This document shows, piece by piece, positions 25,949-35,643 of a DNA stretch of 64,000 nucleotides. The notes under the pieces are model-generated. The model was not told where the DNA came from. It searched no databases and worked only from the letters and a program-made list of their open reading frames with translations. Source of the DNA: Dyadobacter subterraneus (GTDB lineage: Bacteria; Bacteroidota; Bacteroidia; Cytophagales; Spirosomataceae). The stretch is from contig NZ_JACYGY010000002.1 in assembly GCF_015221875.1 (NCBI RefSeq), forward strand, positions 479,573 to 543,572, written 5' to 3'. Each line of letters starts with the position of its first letter. Position 1 is the stretch's first letter. The position numbers and the translations under genes were made by a program.

Positions 25949-27187
25949 ATGAATCTCTTCAAAATAAGTATTGCCAATCTTAAAGAAAAAAAATTAAACA
26001 GCTTTTTAAGTGCGATGCTGTTAACGCTGGGTATTGGCATGATATCATTGTTATTACTTTTAAACAAACAGCTCGACGAACAATTCAGAAGAAATATCAG
26101 AGGCATTGATATGGTTGTTGGTGCCAAAGGAAGTCCGTTGCAGCTGATTTTATCCAGTATTTACCAAATTGATTCTCCAACAGGAAATATTCCATTGAAT
26201 GAAGTGAATGCGCTGAAAAGAAATCCGTTTATTAAAACCATTATTCCTTTGTCAATGGGGGATAATTATCATGGTTTTCGGATTGTGGGTACAACACCAA
26301 AATATGTTGAGCATTTTCAGGCCAAAATAAAAGATGGAGCTTTGTTTAGTAAGCCAATGGATGTGACGCTGGGCAGCAAAGTGGCGAAAAATTCAGAACT
26401 TAAAATCGGGGATACTTTTGCCAGTTCTCATGGCCTGGATTCTGATGGTGATGCGCATAACGACAAAAAATATAAGGTAACAGGCATTTTTGAACCGACA
26501 GGTTCTGTGGTTGATCAATTGGTTTTAACAAATCTTGAAAGTGTCTGGGAAATTCATGAACATGCGGAAACTCCGGCACAAAATGTGAAAGAAAGCGATC
26601 CGGCGCATGAAGAGGAAATGGGTGAAATGCATCACGAAGCAGAAAAACAGGTAACAAGCGCCTTAATTCAATTTCGTAATCCAATGGGTTTGATAACTAT
26701 TCCACGTCAGATCAATCAAAATACTTCTATGCAGGCAGCTTTGCCAAGTATTGAAATAAACAGGTTATTCTCGCTTTTGGGCGTAGGAATCGAAACTTTA
26801 CGTGCGCTGGCCTTAGTAATTATTGTAATAGCCGGTGTGAGTGTTTTTATTTCTCTTTACAATTCACTTAAAGAAAGGAAATATGAAATGGCGCTGATGC
26901 TTTCCATGGGTGCAACCAGAACAAAATTATTCTTCATGCTTTTACTTGAAGGTTTGATTTTGGCGATTACCGGATATCTTTCCGGAATTATTTTGAGCAG
27001 AGTTGGTTTGTGGTTATTCAGCAGAGCGGCCGAACAGGATTTCCATTATTCAATCAAGGAATTTAATCTCTTGCCCGAAGAATTTTATTTATTAGCCGGA
27101 GCACTTCTTCTCGGATTACTGGCTGCTGCATTACCTTCGCTTGGCATTTACCGGCTGAATATCTCCCGGACACTGGCAGAGGAATGA
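25949..27187 (+). CDS. FtsX-like ABC permease with a His-rich extracytoplasmic loop
   Basis: 412 residues: one transmembrane helix near the start (19-38), a large MacB-type periplasmic domain and three helices near the end (about 280-305, 325-350, 380-400), the normal FtsX/LolE arrangement. Residues 203-232 carry five histidines among many glutamates (EIHEHAE, HEEEMGEMHHE), with further His/Asp at 161-172. This looks like a metal-binding insert. With the DUF3299-like gene downstream it suggests a metal-linked transport or sensing unit; the metal and direction are unknown. Confidence 0.85.
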   Translation: MNLFKISIANLKEKKLNSFLSAMLLTLGIGMISLLLLLNKQLDEQFRRNIRGIDMVVGAKGSPLQLILSSIYQIDSPTGNIPLNEVNALKRNPFIKTIIPLSMGDNYHGFRIVGTTPKYVEHFQAKIKDGALFSKPMDVTLGSKVAKNSELKIGDTFASSHGLDSDGDAHNDKKYKVTGIFEPTGSVVDQLVLTNLESVWEIHEHAETPAQNVKESDPAHEEEMGEMHHEAEKQVTSALIQFRNPMGLITIPRQINQNTSMQAALPSIEINRLFSLLGVGIETLRALALVIIVIAGVSVFISLYNSLKERKYEMALMLSMGATRTKLFFMLLLEGLILAITGYLSGIILSRVGLWLFSRAAEQDFHYSIKEFNLLPEEFYLLAGALLLGLLAAALPSLGIYRLNISRTLAEE

Positions 27188-27245
27188 TATTAATTGTATT
27201 TTTGTTTAATACCTGAATCCTTTTTGCACAAAAAAATTATATAAT

Positions 27246-27695
27246 ATGAAATCTGTACGTTTCATTACACTGGCTCTGCTACTTACTTCTTTATTTGCTT
27301 TTACGCCTGCTTCTGCCCCAGTAAAATTAACCTGGGAAACTTTGCGTGATGTAACATTTAAAAAGAAATGGTATGCAGAAGAATCAATATATATGCTGCA
27401 TCCGACTTTTGGTCCAAGTGTACAGAAATTAAAAAATCAACCCGTAACCATTACAGGTTATATTCTTCCTGTTGATCTGGATGCGAATTTGTACGTCTTA
27501 TCAGCATTTCCATTCAGTGCGTGTTTTTTCTGCGGAGGAGCCGGACCGGAAACTGTTATGACTTTGAATTTCAAAAAAGGAACAAGAAAATTCAAGACTG
27601 ACGAAAGGCTGACTTTTCAGGGAACGCTGCAATTAAACGCCGACGATATTTATAAGATGAATTATATTTTGGATGGTGCTGAAATAGTTGATTAA
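27246..27695 (+). CDS. Secreted DUF3299-like protein
   Basis: 149 residues with a signal peptide (FITLALLLTSLFAFTPASA). The mature part begins LTWETLRDV and holds GYILPVDLDANLYVLSAFPFSAC in two joined motifs, then CFFCGGAGPE, with Cys93 and Cys96 in a CxxC arrangement. This pattern resembles DUF3299, periplasmic proteins that I recall beside FtsX-type ABC genes and zinc-regulated loci in proteobacteria. The cysteine pair differs from the HxPPP-type motif of many DUF3299 members. Assignment to the family is probable, function unknown. Confidence 0.65.
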   Translation: MKSVRFITLALLLTSLFAFTPASAPVKLTWETLRDVTFKKKWYAEESIYMLHPTFGPSVQKLKNQPVTITGYILPVDLDANLYVLSAFPFSACFFCGGAGPETVMTLNFKKGTRKFKTDERLTFQGTLQLNADDIYKMNYILDGAEIVD

Positions 27696-27702
27696 TACGA
27701 TT

Positions 27703-28266
27703 ATGAGCATAGGCAATAATCCATTGATACTCAATCCACGTTATAAGGCTTCCGACCTGCAAAAATTGCCGGATGGTCCCCCATACTATGAATTGATCAG
27801 TGGAAATTTAACTATGTCTCCATCGCCGACTTATCAACATCAACGCATATTGCGTGACATCTTTTTTGCGCTGCACAACTTTGTAAATGAAAATAATCTG
27901 GGAGAAGTTTTGTGTGCGCCACTGGATGTCGAATTTGATGACATGAATGTGTATCAGCCAGATATTTTTTTTATCTCAAAAACCAATTCAGGAATAATAA
28001 CAGACTCCAAAATTATTGGCGCACCAGACATAATTATAGAAATTCTGTCTGGCAATAAATACCATGATCTTAATACCAAACGCTATTCTTACGAAATTTT
28101 TGGCGTTCGGGAATTTTGGCTGGTTGATCCTAAGAAAAAGACAGTTGAGATTTTAGAAAACCTGGATATGGAATTTGTTCGGTTTTCTTATGCAAAACAT
28201 GAGGGAATTGTAAAATCTAAAATTTTGAATGGGTTTTCAATTGAAATAAATGACTTGCTTGGGTAA
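27703..28266 (+). CDS. Uma2-family (DUF820) putative restriction-fold nuclease
   Basis: 187 residues from ATG 27703, seven nt after the DUF3299-like stop. PD-(D/E)XK-type residues are present: the YQPDIFFI aspartate, the IIIEILS glutamate and the downstream K-x-YEIFGVREFWLVDP motif. Uma2 proteins are abundant in cyanobacteria and Bacteroidota; their nuclease activity is predicted from fold, and biological roles are unclear. The tight spacing implies co-transcription with the ABC unit, but a functional link is doubtful. It converges with nuoH, with two bases between stops. Confidence 0.8.
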   Translation: MSIGNNPLILNPRYKASDLQKLPDGPPYYELISGNLTMSPSPTYQHQRILRDIFFALHNFVNENNLGEVLCAPLDVEFDDMNVYQPDIFFISKTNSGIITDSKIIGAPDIIIEILSGNKYHDLNTKRYSYEIFGVREFWLVDPKKKTVEILENLDMEFVRFSYAKHEGIVKSKILNGFSIEINDLLG

Positions 28267-28268
28267 TT

Positions 28269-29354
28269 TTAAATTCCTAACAATCGCCAGACTCCCGAAA
28301 TAAAGAATAAAACCAGTCCAACCGGAGTTAAAACTTTCCATCCTAAATACATCAGCTGATCCACACGAAGACGTGGAAGTGTCCAGCGCGCCCACATTTG
28401 TATAAGAATTCCTATTAATGCTTTTCCTAATAACCAGAAAGCTCCGGTTAAATAGCCAAACCAGCTTCCGGGCTCACCACTTGTCCAGTCTGCCAGTTTT
28501 AATGGGCCGATATTAGGAAATGGCGTATTCCAGCTGCCAAGAAAAAGAATTGCGCCCAGTAGGGAAACAAGCAGCATCATACCATATTCTGATAACATGA
28601 ATAGTGCCCAGCGCATACCTGAATATTCTGTATGAAATCCTGCAACCAATTCAGATTCTCCCTCTGGTAAGTCGAAGGGAGCACGGTTACATTCGGCTAG
28701 TGAAGCTATAAAAAAGATTACGTAGGCAAGTAGTAAAAAAGGATTTCGGATGATATTCCATGATAGAAATCCACCGACTGCGGTAACATCAATACCAAAT
28801 CTTCTCATACCAAAAAGATAAACAGTTTCTCCGGAATAAATTCCCTGCTGAAAACTGATGATCTGCAAATCCAGCGTTTGAGACAACATTACTACACAAA
28901 GAATTGACAATCCCAGCGGAACTTCGTAGGAAATAATTTGTGCTACAGCACGCATAGCACCATACAAAGCAAATTTATTATTTGATCCCCAACCAGCCAT
29001 TAAAAGACCGATTACATCCACAGAAACGATCGTCAATAAAAAGAAAACACCCACAGCCGCACCCGAACCAGCCAGATCAGGAGCCAGCGGAACTACTGCA
29101 AAACCTGTAAAAACAGAAGCGAAAATTACGATAGGTGCAATAAGAAAAAGCCTGCGATCAGCAGCTTTTGGTACAATATCTTCCTTTTGAAGCAATTTTA
29201 AAAGATCCGCAAAAAGCTGTAATAAACCCCATTTTCCAACTTCCATAGGTCCAAGCCGATCTTGAATAAAAGCCGAAACCTTACGTTCAAGATATACGCC
29301 GACAACTACGAAGCCGGGAACGATCGCCAGGAAAATAAAAAGGGTTATGGGCAT
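28269..29354 (-). CDS. nuoH: NADH-quinone oxidoreductase subunit H
   Basis: 361 residues, about eight transmembrane helices. Signature segments are ERKVSAFIQDRLGP near the start, the quinone-site loop NRAPFDLPEGESELVAGFHTEY (two parts) and RWTLPRLRVDQLM near the end. NuoH is the membrane subunit that joins the quinone chamber to the proton pathway of complex I. No other nuo gene flanks it in this window, whereas nuoH is normally inside a nuoA-N operon. The residues look intact, so it is not decayed. Confidence 0.95.
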   Translation of the reverse strand: MPITLFIFLAIVPGFVVVGVYLERKVSAFIQDRLGPMEVGKWGLLQLFADLLKLLQKEDIVPKAADRRLFLIAPIVIFASVFTGFAVVPLAPDLAGSGAAVGVFFLLTIVSVDVIGLLMAGWGSNNKFALYGAMRAVAQIISYEVPLGLSILCVVMLSQTLDLQIISFQQGIYSGETVYLFGMRRFGIDVTAVGGFLSWNIIRNPFLLLAYVIFFIASLAECNRAPFDLPEGESELVAGFHTEYSGMRWALFMLSEYGMMLLVSLLGAILFLGSWNTPFPNIGPLKLADWTSGEPGSWFGYLTGAFWLLGKALIGILIQMWARWTLPRLRVDQLMYLGWKVLTPVGLVLFFISGVWRLLGI

Positions 29355-29367
29355 TAATGAATTGAGA

Positions 29368-29388
29368 GTTGAAAGTTGAAAGTTGAAA
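29368..29388. repeat. Short tandem repeat (GTTGAAA)3 upstream of nuoH
   Basis: Three exact copies of a 7-bp unit plus GTT, preceded by a degenerate copy (ATTGAGA, 29361-29367). It lies 13 nt above the nuoH start, between it and a candidate -7 box, hence in the probable leader. Confidence 0.8.
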
Positions 29389-29445
29389 GTTTGAGCGCTT
29401 TTCGATTTTTGCTCTTACTAACCAACTTCTATATTTTTCTTTCGG

Positions 29446-29453
29446 CAAAAGTA
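29446..29453 (-). promoter_or_regulatory. Candidate -7 box for nuoH
   Basis: TACTTTTG followed by CC on the minus strand, 91 nt above the nuoH ATG and just beyond the gldB stop. No -33 match is evident. Confidence 0.3.
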
Positions 29454-29463
29454 AGCAAAAAAG

Positions 29464-30480
29464 TTACTCCTCCTCATCCTTTTGTCCTTTATAACCGGAA
29501 GCTTGCAGAAGATTTGCGGCGTTGTCATTTTTCATAAGTTCTGGTAAAGTCACATTGGGGTTTTCTGCCATGTAACGACTAACAATCCGCCAGCCTATCC
29601 AGCGTCCGATTCCGCCCGGAACTTCGTTTCCTATTTCTGTGGTGAAAGGGCGTTCTCCTATGAATTTCTGCTTTTTAAGATCAGTATTTTCGTACAACAA
29701 TTTATTTGACACAAAAAATGACCAGATGGCTTCCTGGCTATTGTACGTTCTTGTCAAACTTTCTTCTGAATAACCCAAAATCAGACTATCGGGCGTTTTA
29801 GGCATTACCTGTTTTACAAATTCATATCCTTTTCCATAGCCAATCATATCAGCCAAAAGCGTGCGATCAGATGCATTGATGTGATTGTATTTATTCGACA
29901 TAAAGAAAATGATCGAGGGAACGATGTATTCCTTTTGATAGCGTTTTAACTGATAATCGTAAACATCGGGACGATACATTGCTTTTGGACCGCCAAAATA
30001 ATCAAGTCCGATAACGATCAGCGAATCAGAAATATACAGATCGTTTCCTGCAAAACCGGTTACCATAAATTTTACTTCCGGTGCTTTAAATTGCGGATAA
30101 AATTTTGCGATTTGTCCAAAAACTTCTTTTAAAGGATTGATTATAGAAACGTTTCGATCGCCGATGATTGAATCCAACTGCACTTTGAATGCTCTAAAAT
30201 CTTTATTTTGCAGAATCTGAAAAAGATGAGCCGGCAATTCGGCTTTGGCGACGGACGCATCGGTGAAGTACCAGTCCGATAAATAAGGGTGTTTGTCCAG
30301 AAAACTTTGTACGTCTTGTACCGATTTACAAGAAAACAATACTTCATCCAGATTTTCAGTCCGAACCGTAACTTCCAATGAACCGGAATCTGAAACAGCT
30401 TCTTTTTTAGTGTCTGTTTTACAGGATGAAAAACCTAATACAAGGCAGATGAAAATGATTAAAGTGCGTATAAAAAACAT
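29464..30480 (-). CDS. gldB: Gliding motility lipoprotein GldB
   Basis: 338 residues from ATG 30480 with a lipoprotein signal ending GFSSC (Cys20); a start nine codons earlier is possible but would overlap the divergent gene. GldB hallmarks are LDYFGG, the MIGYGKGYEFVKQVMP stretch, SLTRTYNSQEAIWSFF, and the C-terminal PGGIGRWIGWRIVSRYM. GldB is needed for gliding motility in Flavobacterium and for T9SS-linked function; it is an inner- or outer-membrane lipoprotein of unknown biochemistry. gldC, its usual partner in flavobacteria, is absent from this window. Confidence 0.9.
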   Translation of the reverse strand: MFFIRTLIIFICLVLGFSSCKTDTKKEAVSDSGSLEVTVRTENLDEVLFSCKSVQDVQSFLDKHPYLSDWYFTDASVAKAELPAHLFQILQNKDFRAFKVQLDSIIGDRNVSIINPLKEVFGQIAKFYPQFKAPEVKFMVTGFAGNDLYISDSLIVIGLDYFGGPKAMYRPDVYDYQLKRYQKEYIVPSIIFFMSNKYNHINASDRTLLADMIGYGKGYEFVKQVMPKTPDSLILGYSEESLTRTYNSQEAIWSFFVSNKLLYENTDLKKQKFIGERPFTTEIGNEVPGGIGRWIGWRIVSRYMAENPNVTLPELMKNDNAANLLQASGYKGQKDEEE

Positions 30481-30495
30481 TCGACGAAACGAATT

Positions 30496-31362
30496 ATGAT
30501 TGATCAAAATACAAAAATAGAAAAAAAACGGATAAGCATTTTAGGCTGTGGATGGCTTGGCTTTCCCTTAGCTCAACGTCTGTTGAGCGACGATATTTCA
30601 TCCCAGGTCAAAGGAAGTACAACTTCTGCGGATAAGATTGAAAAATTTAAAGAATCGGGAATAGAGGGATTTTTATTTAATCTGAACCCGGAAATTTCAG
30701 GAAACGAGTCTGAGATTAAATCCTTTTTTGACTGTGATACTTTAATAATTTCAATCCCTCCAAAATTATCAAAAAACGAACCTGACTTTCATCCCAGGCA
30801 AATTAAGTCGGTTATTGAACACGTGAAAAATTCTCTGGTTAAAGAGATTTTATACATCAGTTCAACAAGTATCTATCCCGATTTAAACAGGGTTGTAGTT
30901 GAAAACGATGTTATTTCGCCGGAACAATCTGCATCACCAGCGATGGTTGAAGCAGAAAATCTGTTAATAAATCTTAGGGGAGAAAGAATCGTTTCAATAT
31001 TGCGTCACGGAGGATTATTGGGTTATAACCGTGTTCCGGGGAAATACGTAAAAGGACAAAAGAACTTAACAACTGGCTCAATACCTGTAAATTATATTCA
31101 TCGAGATGATTCGGTGAAAATCATTACGGCCATTTTAAAAAAGGGTGTGGTCAATGAAACTTTCAACATCGTGGCCCCAATACATCCAATCAGAAAAGAA
31201 ATTTATATCAAATCTTGCGCTCAGTTTAGCTGGGAAGCGCCAACATTTCAGGAGCCGCTAAACACGCCAGAATTTAAAATTATTTCTGCCCAAAAATTGA
31301 ATTCATTTTATGAATACGATTTCAAATATCCAGATCCTTTGCAGTTTTATTATGAAGAATAA
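30496..31362 (+). CDS. NAD-dependent epimerase-like (extended SDR, YeeZ-type) protein
   Basis: 288 residues. A Rossmann motif ISILGCGWLGFPLAQRL starts at residue 13, so the ATG at 30496 is the only reasonable start. YISSTSIYP corresponds to the serine/tyrosine region of atypical SDRs, and VNYIHRDDSV to the later epimerase motif. It fits the YeeZ/NAD-dependent epimerase group; the substrate is unknown. Its start is only 15 nt from the divergent gldB start. Confidence 0.75.
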   Translation: MIDQNTKIEKKRISILGCGWLGFPLAQRLLSDDISSQVKGSTTSADKIEKFKESGIEGFLFNLNPEISGNESEIKSFFDCDTLIISIPPKLSKNEPDFHPRQIKSVIEHVKNSLVKEILYISSTSIYPDLNRVVVENDVISPEQSASPAMVEAENLLINLRGERIVSILRHGGLLGYNRVPGKYVKGQKNLTTGSIPVNYIHRDDSVKIITAILKKGVVNETFNIVAPIHPIRKEIYIKSCAQFSWEAPTFQEPLNTPEFKIISAQKLNSFYEYDFKYPDPLQFYYEE

Positions 31363-31376
31363 ATAAGTAAAGCAAT

Positions 31377-31410
31377 AAAAAATCCGTGAGAAAATTCTCA
31401 CGGATTTTTT
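31377..31410. terminator. Bidirectional terminator
   Basis: AAAAAATCCGTGAGAA pairs with TTCTCACGGATTTTTT over a tiny loop. It lies between the epimerase-like gene and the convergent thioredoxin gene. Confidence 0.85.
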
Positions 31411-31432
31411 ATTGATCGATATTTTTATTCCA

Positions 31433-32584
31433 TTATTGCATCCCTAAAAGCTCCGTCAACTTAGCTTCCAAAGCTGGTCCGCGAAGATTTTTTGCAATAA
31501 CTTTTCCTTCTTTATCCAATAAATAAGTCTGCGGAATTGCACTTACGCCATACATCTGGGCTACTACGGAATTCCAGAATTTAAGATCTGAACCATGAAT
31601 CCAAGTCAGGTTATCTTTTTTGATGGCAGCTTTCCAGGCATTTGCTTCCTTATCAAGAGAAACTCCATAAATGTCAAAACCTTTGCTTTTAAATTTATCA
31701 TACATACGAACCACATTCGGGTTTTCCATACGACATGGGCCACACCAGGAGGCCCAAAAATCGATCAGCACAAATTTTCCGCGTAACGACGAAAGTGCCA
31801 CTGGTTTTCCTTCCGGATCATTCAATGTGAAATCAGGCGCTTCATCACCAACTGAAATACCTTTGATCCGCTTAATCTGGCCAATAAATGCTTCTGCAAG
31901 TTTTGGTGTTGGCTTCACACTTTCAAATCTTTTCGCTACTTCCTGCAACATAGGAAGATCTGTTTCCGGATTTAAAAAGTTATTTGCTGCAAAAATAGCA
32001 ACCAGCGACGTACCCATTTCAGGAATCAATGTCTTGATTTTCGCTACCTGTTCCTGCTCCGCACCCTGGTATGCTTTCTGGATTTCCTGAATTTTTTTGG
32101 CATCCTTTTTTGCTTCGGCTTTGGCATATTCGTCATTCCATACAGCAACTTTTGAAGCCATACTACGGTTTATATCCACCAGTTTGGCATAGTATTCCAT
32201 GTTTTTCGAACCTGTAATTTCTACTTTACCAGGATTTCCTTTGCTGTCTTTATCAAAACCATCCGCAACAATATTGAACGTTTCTCCGCCTTCTGAAAGC
32301 AAAACTATTTTCTGACGATCAGCGATATTCAGCAAGTAAAAACTGCCACCATCTTTTTCCAAACCTTTAATCGTAAAAGATCCGTCAGCATTCATTTTCG
32401 TCGAATCCAGTTTTATAGCTGTTCCGGTTACCAAAGATTGACTTAACAATACCTTTTCACCCGCCGAGCCATTTTTAACTTTTCCATTAATCGTAAAACT
32501 TTTAGGAGTTATCTGGGCCATTACGGAGACACCCGTTAAGGCCAATCCTAAGATAAAAAAGCCATTTCTAATGCGTTTCTTCAT
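31433..32584 (-). CDS. TlpA-type thioredoxin with N-terminal DUF4369 domain
   Basis: 383 residues. Signal peptide (FFILGLALTGVSVMA), a DUF4369 beta-sandwich (residues 28-125), a helical linker (140-235) and a thioredoxin domain with WCGPC at 280-284 and the cis-proline segment SAIPQTYLLD. Periplasmic members reduce disulfides or support cytochrome maturation. It is a common Bacteroidota architecture. Next to it lies gatB, with no functional link. Confidence 0.9.
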   Translation of the reverse strand: MKKRIRNGFFILGLALTGVSVMAQITPKSFTINGKVKNGSAGEKVLLSQSLVTGTAIKLDSTKMNADGSFTIKGLEKDGGSFYLLNIADRQKIVLLSEGGETFNIVADGFDKDSKGNPGKVEITGSKNMEYYAKLVDINRSMASKVAVWNDEYAKAEAKKDAKKIQEIQKAYQGAEQEQVAKIKTLIPEMGTSLVAIFAANNFLNPETDLPMLQEVAKRFESVKPTPKLAEAFIGQIKRIKGISVGDEAPDFTLNDPEGKPVALSSLRGKFVLIDFWASWCGPCRMENPNVVRMYDKFKSKGFDIYGVSLDKEANAWKAAIKKDNLTWIHGSDLKFWNSVVAQMYGVSAIPQTYLLDKEGKVIAKNLRGPALEAKLTELLGMQ

Positions 32585-32623
32585 AATTCCTATGCGATAT
32601 TCTCCTTTGTAATTTTATTAGAT

Positions 32624-34117
<1,494 letters not shown>

Positions 34118-34137
34118 GTTGGTTAAAAATTCTATGG

Positions 34138-34145
34138 CAAAGATA
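34138..34145 (-). promoter_or_regulatory. Candidate -7 box for gatB
   Basis: TATCTTTG on the minus strand, 20 nt above the gatB ATG and immediately after the terminator of the upstream gene. The -33 region coincides with the hairpin, and no TTTG is seen. Confidence 0.35.
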
Positions 34146-34146
34146 C

Positions 34147-34184
34147 AAAAACGGGCCGTCCACCATATGAACGACCCGTTTTTT
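34147..34184 (-). terminator. Terminator after the cytochrome c gene
   Basis: On the minus strand AAAACGGG pairs with CCCGTTTTT, extended inward by CGTTC/GGACG with G-U pairs, followed by a T run. Confidence 0.75.
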
Positions 34185-34209
34185 CTATAATAAACTGCGT
34201 TAAATCAAC

Positions 34210-34773
34210 TTATAAAGAGTTTATCCAGTTTGCAATCACAGCAATATCTGCCTTTGGAACATGGGCCATTGGAGCCATTGGAGGGTAGCCAGGCCAGTGT
34301 TCAGGTTTCGGAGCATGAACCAATTCAACAATCTGATCCACTGTATATTTCTTTTTGGCAACTTCCGCGTAAGGAGGGCCGATAATTTTTTCGTAAGGAT
34401 TGTGGCATGCCAAACAAGCATGTTTATTCAACAGAGCTGATACGTCAGCAGGTACTGGTTTGCGTTTTGGTTTTGCCTCAGGAGCAGGTTCCGTAGCCGC
34501 AGGTGTTGCGCCTTCAGCGGCAGGTGCAGCTTTGGCAGTGTCAGCTTTTGCCGCAGGAGCTGCGGCCGCAGGCGTTTTTTCAGGTTCAGGTGCATCTCTT
34601 TTTTCAGCCTGAAGCACTGTTAATGCAGTTGCTTCACGAGCTTTGCTGCCCGTACCATAGTAAGTATCATACTTGGCCTTGTCTTCCGCAGAAGAACAGC
34701 CGATCCAGATTGAGGCAGCTATGGCAATTGTTGCCAGAGAAGTAAATTTTTTAAGTGCCATTTTTTTAAACAT
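34210..34773 (-). CDS. Lipid-anchored c-type cytochrome with Ala/Pro-rich tether
   Basis: 187 residues. Lipobox SIWIGC (Cys26), a disordered linker at about 57-106 rich in Ala, Pro, Lys and Glu, then a single-haem domain with CLACH (Cys120, Cys123, His124) and a methionine ligand at 166 or 169 (PPMAPM). The start may be 34773 or 34761 (four codons later). It probably carries electrons at the outer face of the inner membrane or in the periplasm. The partner oxidase is not in the window. Confidence 0.85.
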   Translation of the reverse strand: MFKKMALKKFTSLATIAIAASIWIGCSSAEDKAKYDTYYGTGSKAREATALTVLQAEKRDAPEPEKTPAAAAPAAKADTAKAAPAAEGATPAATEPAPEAKPKRKPVPADVSALLNKHACLACHNPYEKIIGPPYAEVAKKKYTVDQIVELVHAPKPEHWPGYPPMAPMAHVPKADIAVIANWINSL

Positions 34774-35013
34774 ATTTAAAGTAATTCCGCCAGATTATCG
34801 GTTTCTACGATTAATCACTACACGAAGAAAGCAAGTTTGTCTTAGATTTCCCTATTGTATATTGCAAATCGTTAGATACTGCAAATTTAATATTGGATTT
34901 AAAATTCTAATTGTCAGATATTTAACACAAAATAACTGGTTGTAAATTCTTCAAATTTATTATTTATCTAAATTTTATTTGAAATATGTTTTTTAAATAA
35001 TATGAAATCTTCT

Positions 35014-35021
35014 TACTTTTG
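35014..35021 (+). promoter_or_regulatory. Predicted -7 box of the rpmG operon
   Basis: TACTTTTG followed by CA, a strong match to the phylum's TAnnTTTG, 29 nt above rpmG. The -33 position carries only a T-rich stretch. Confidence 0.5.
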
Positions 35022-35050
35022 CAGTCCTATTTGTAAAACGATGTAAAGTA

Positions 35051-35233
35051 ATGGCTAAGAAAGGTAATAGAGTACAGGTTATATTGGAATGCACCGAACA
35101 GAAGACAACAGGTGTACCAGGAATGTCACGTTACGTAACGACAAAAAATCGGAAAAATACGCCAGGTCGTATGGAATTGAAAAAATTCAATTCTTTCCTA
35201 AGACGTTATACTCTTCACAAAGAGATTAAGTAA
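35051..35233 (+). CDS. rpmG: 50S ribosomal protein L33
   Basis: 60 residues, [21 protein letters not shown], with the basic C-terminus [10 protein letters not shown]: a standard bL33, small rRNA-binding protein of the large subunit. In many bacteria rpmB (L28) precedes it; here rpmB lies 24 kb away. Confidence 0.95.
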   Translation: MAKKGNRVQVILECTEQKTTGVPGMSRYVTTKNRKNTPGRMELKKFNSFLRRYTLHKEIK

Positions 35234-35326
35234 TTACTTTTAATGTTTGCTGACCGAGAGGTGAGCGATATGTCGTAATTACAATAGCATTTAATATATA
35301 CAATAACATATTAACTATATACAGAC

Positions 35327-35479
35327 ATGGCAAAGAAAGTAGTTGCTACCCTGAAAAAAGAAGGCGGTAAATCATTTGCCAAAGTGATTAAAGCCGTTAA
35401 GTCTCCAAAAACAGGAGCCTGGACCTTCAAAGAAGAAATGGTGCCTATCGATGGTGTACAAGGTGCCCTTAAAAACTAA
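35327..35479 (+). CDS. DUF4295 ribosomal protein (Bacteroidota-specific, bL38-type)
   Basis: Translated directly from ATG 35327 to TAA 35479: 50 residues, starting MAKKVVATLKKEGGKSFAKV and ending VQGALKN, strongly basic. It matches DUF4295, a small family restricted to Bacteroidota and typically found between rpmG and ftsY. From memory, the Flavobacterium ribosome structure reported an extra large-subunit protein of this kind as bL38; that correspondence should be verified. Confidence 0.85.
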   Translation: MAKKVVATLKKEGGKSFAKVIKAVKSPKTGAWTFKEEMVPIDGVQGALKN

Positions 35480-35527
35480 GGTGATTTACTCCCTTATGTT
35501 TCAAAGGTTTTTATATTAGATTGCCCG

Positions 35528-35549
35528 AAAAGTCCCAAGAGGGACTTTT
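35528..35549 (+). terminator. Terminator after rpmG-DUF4295
   Basis: AAAAGTCCC/GGGACTTTT stem with an AAGA loop and a T tail. It separates the ribosomal genes from ftsY. Confidence 0.85.
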
Positions 35550-35643
35550 TTGTTTTATTTTTGGGTTGTAAAAACATTCATGCGAAAGTAATAGATACTT
35601 TTGGCATACTAACAAAATTCGATTTTAACCTATACATCTGACT

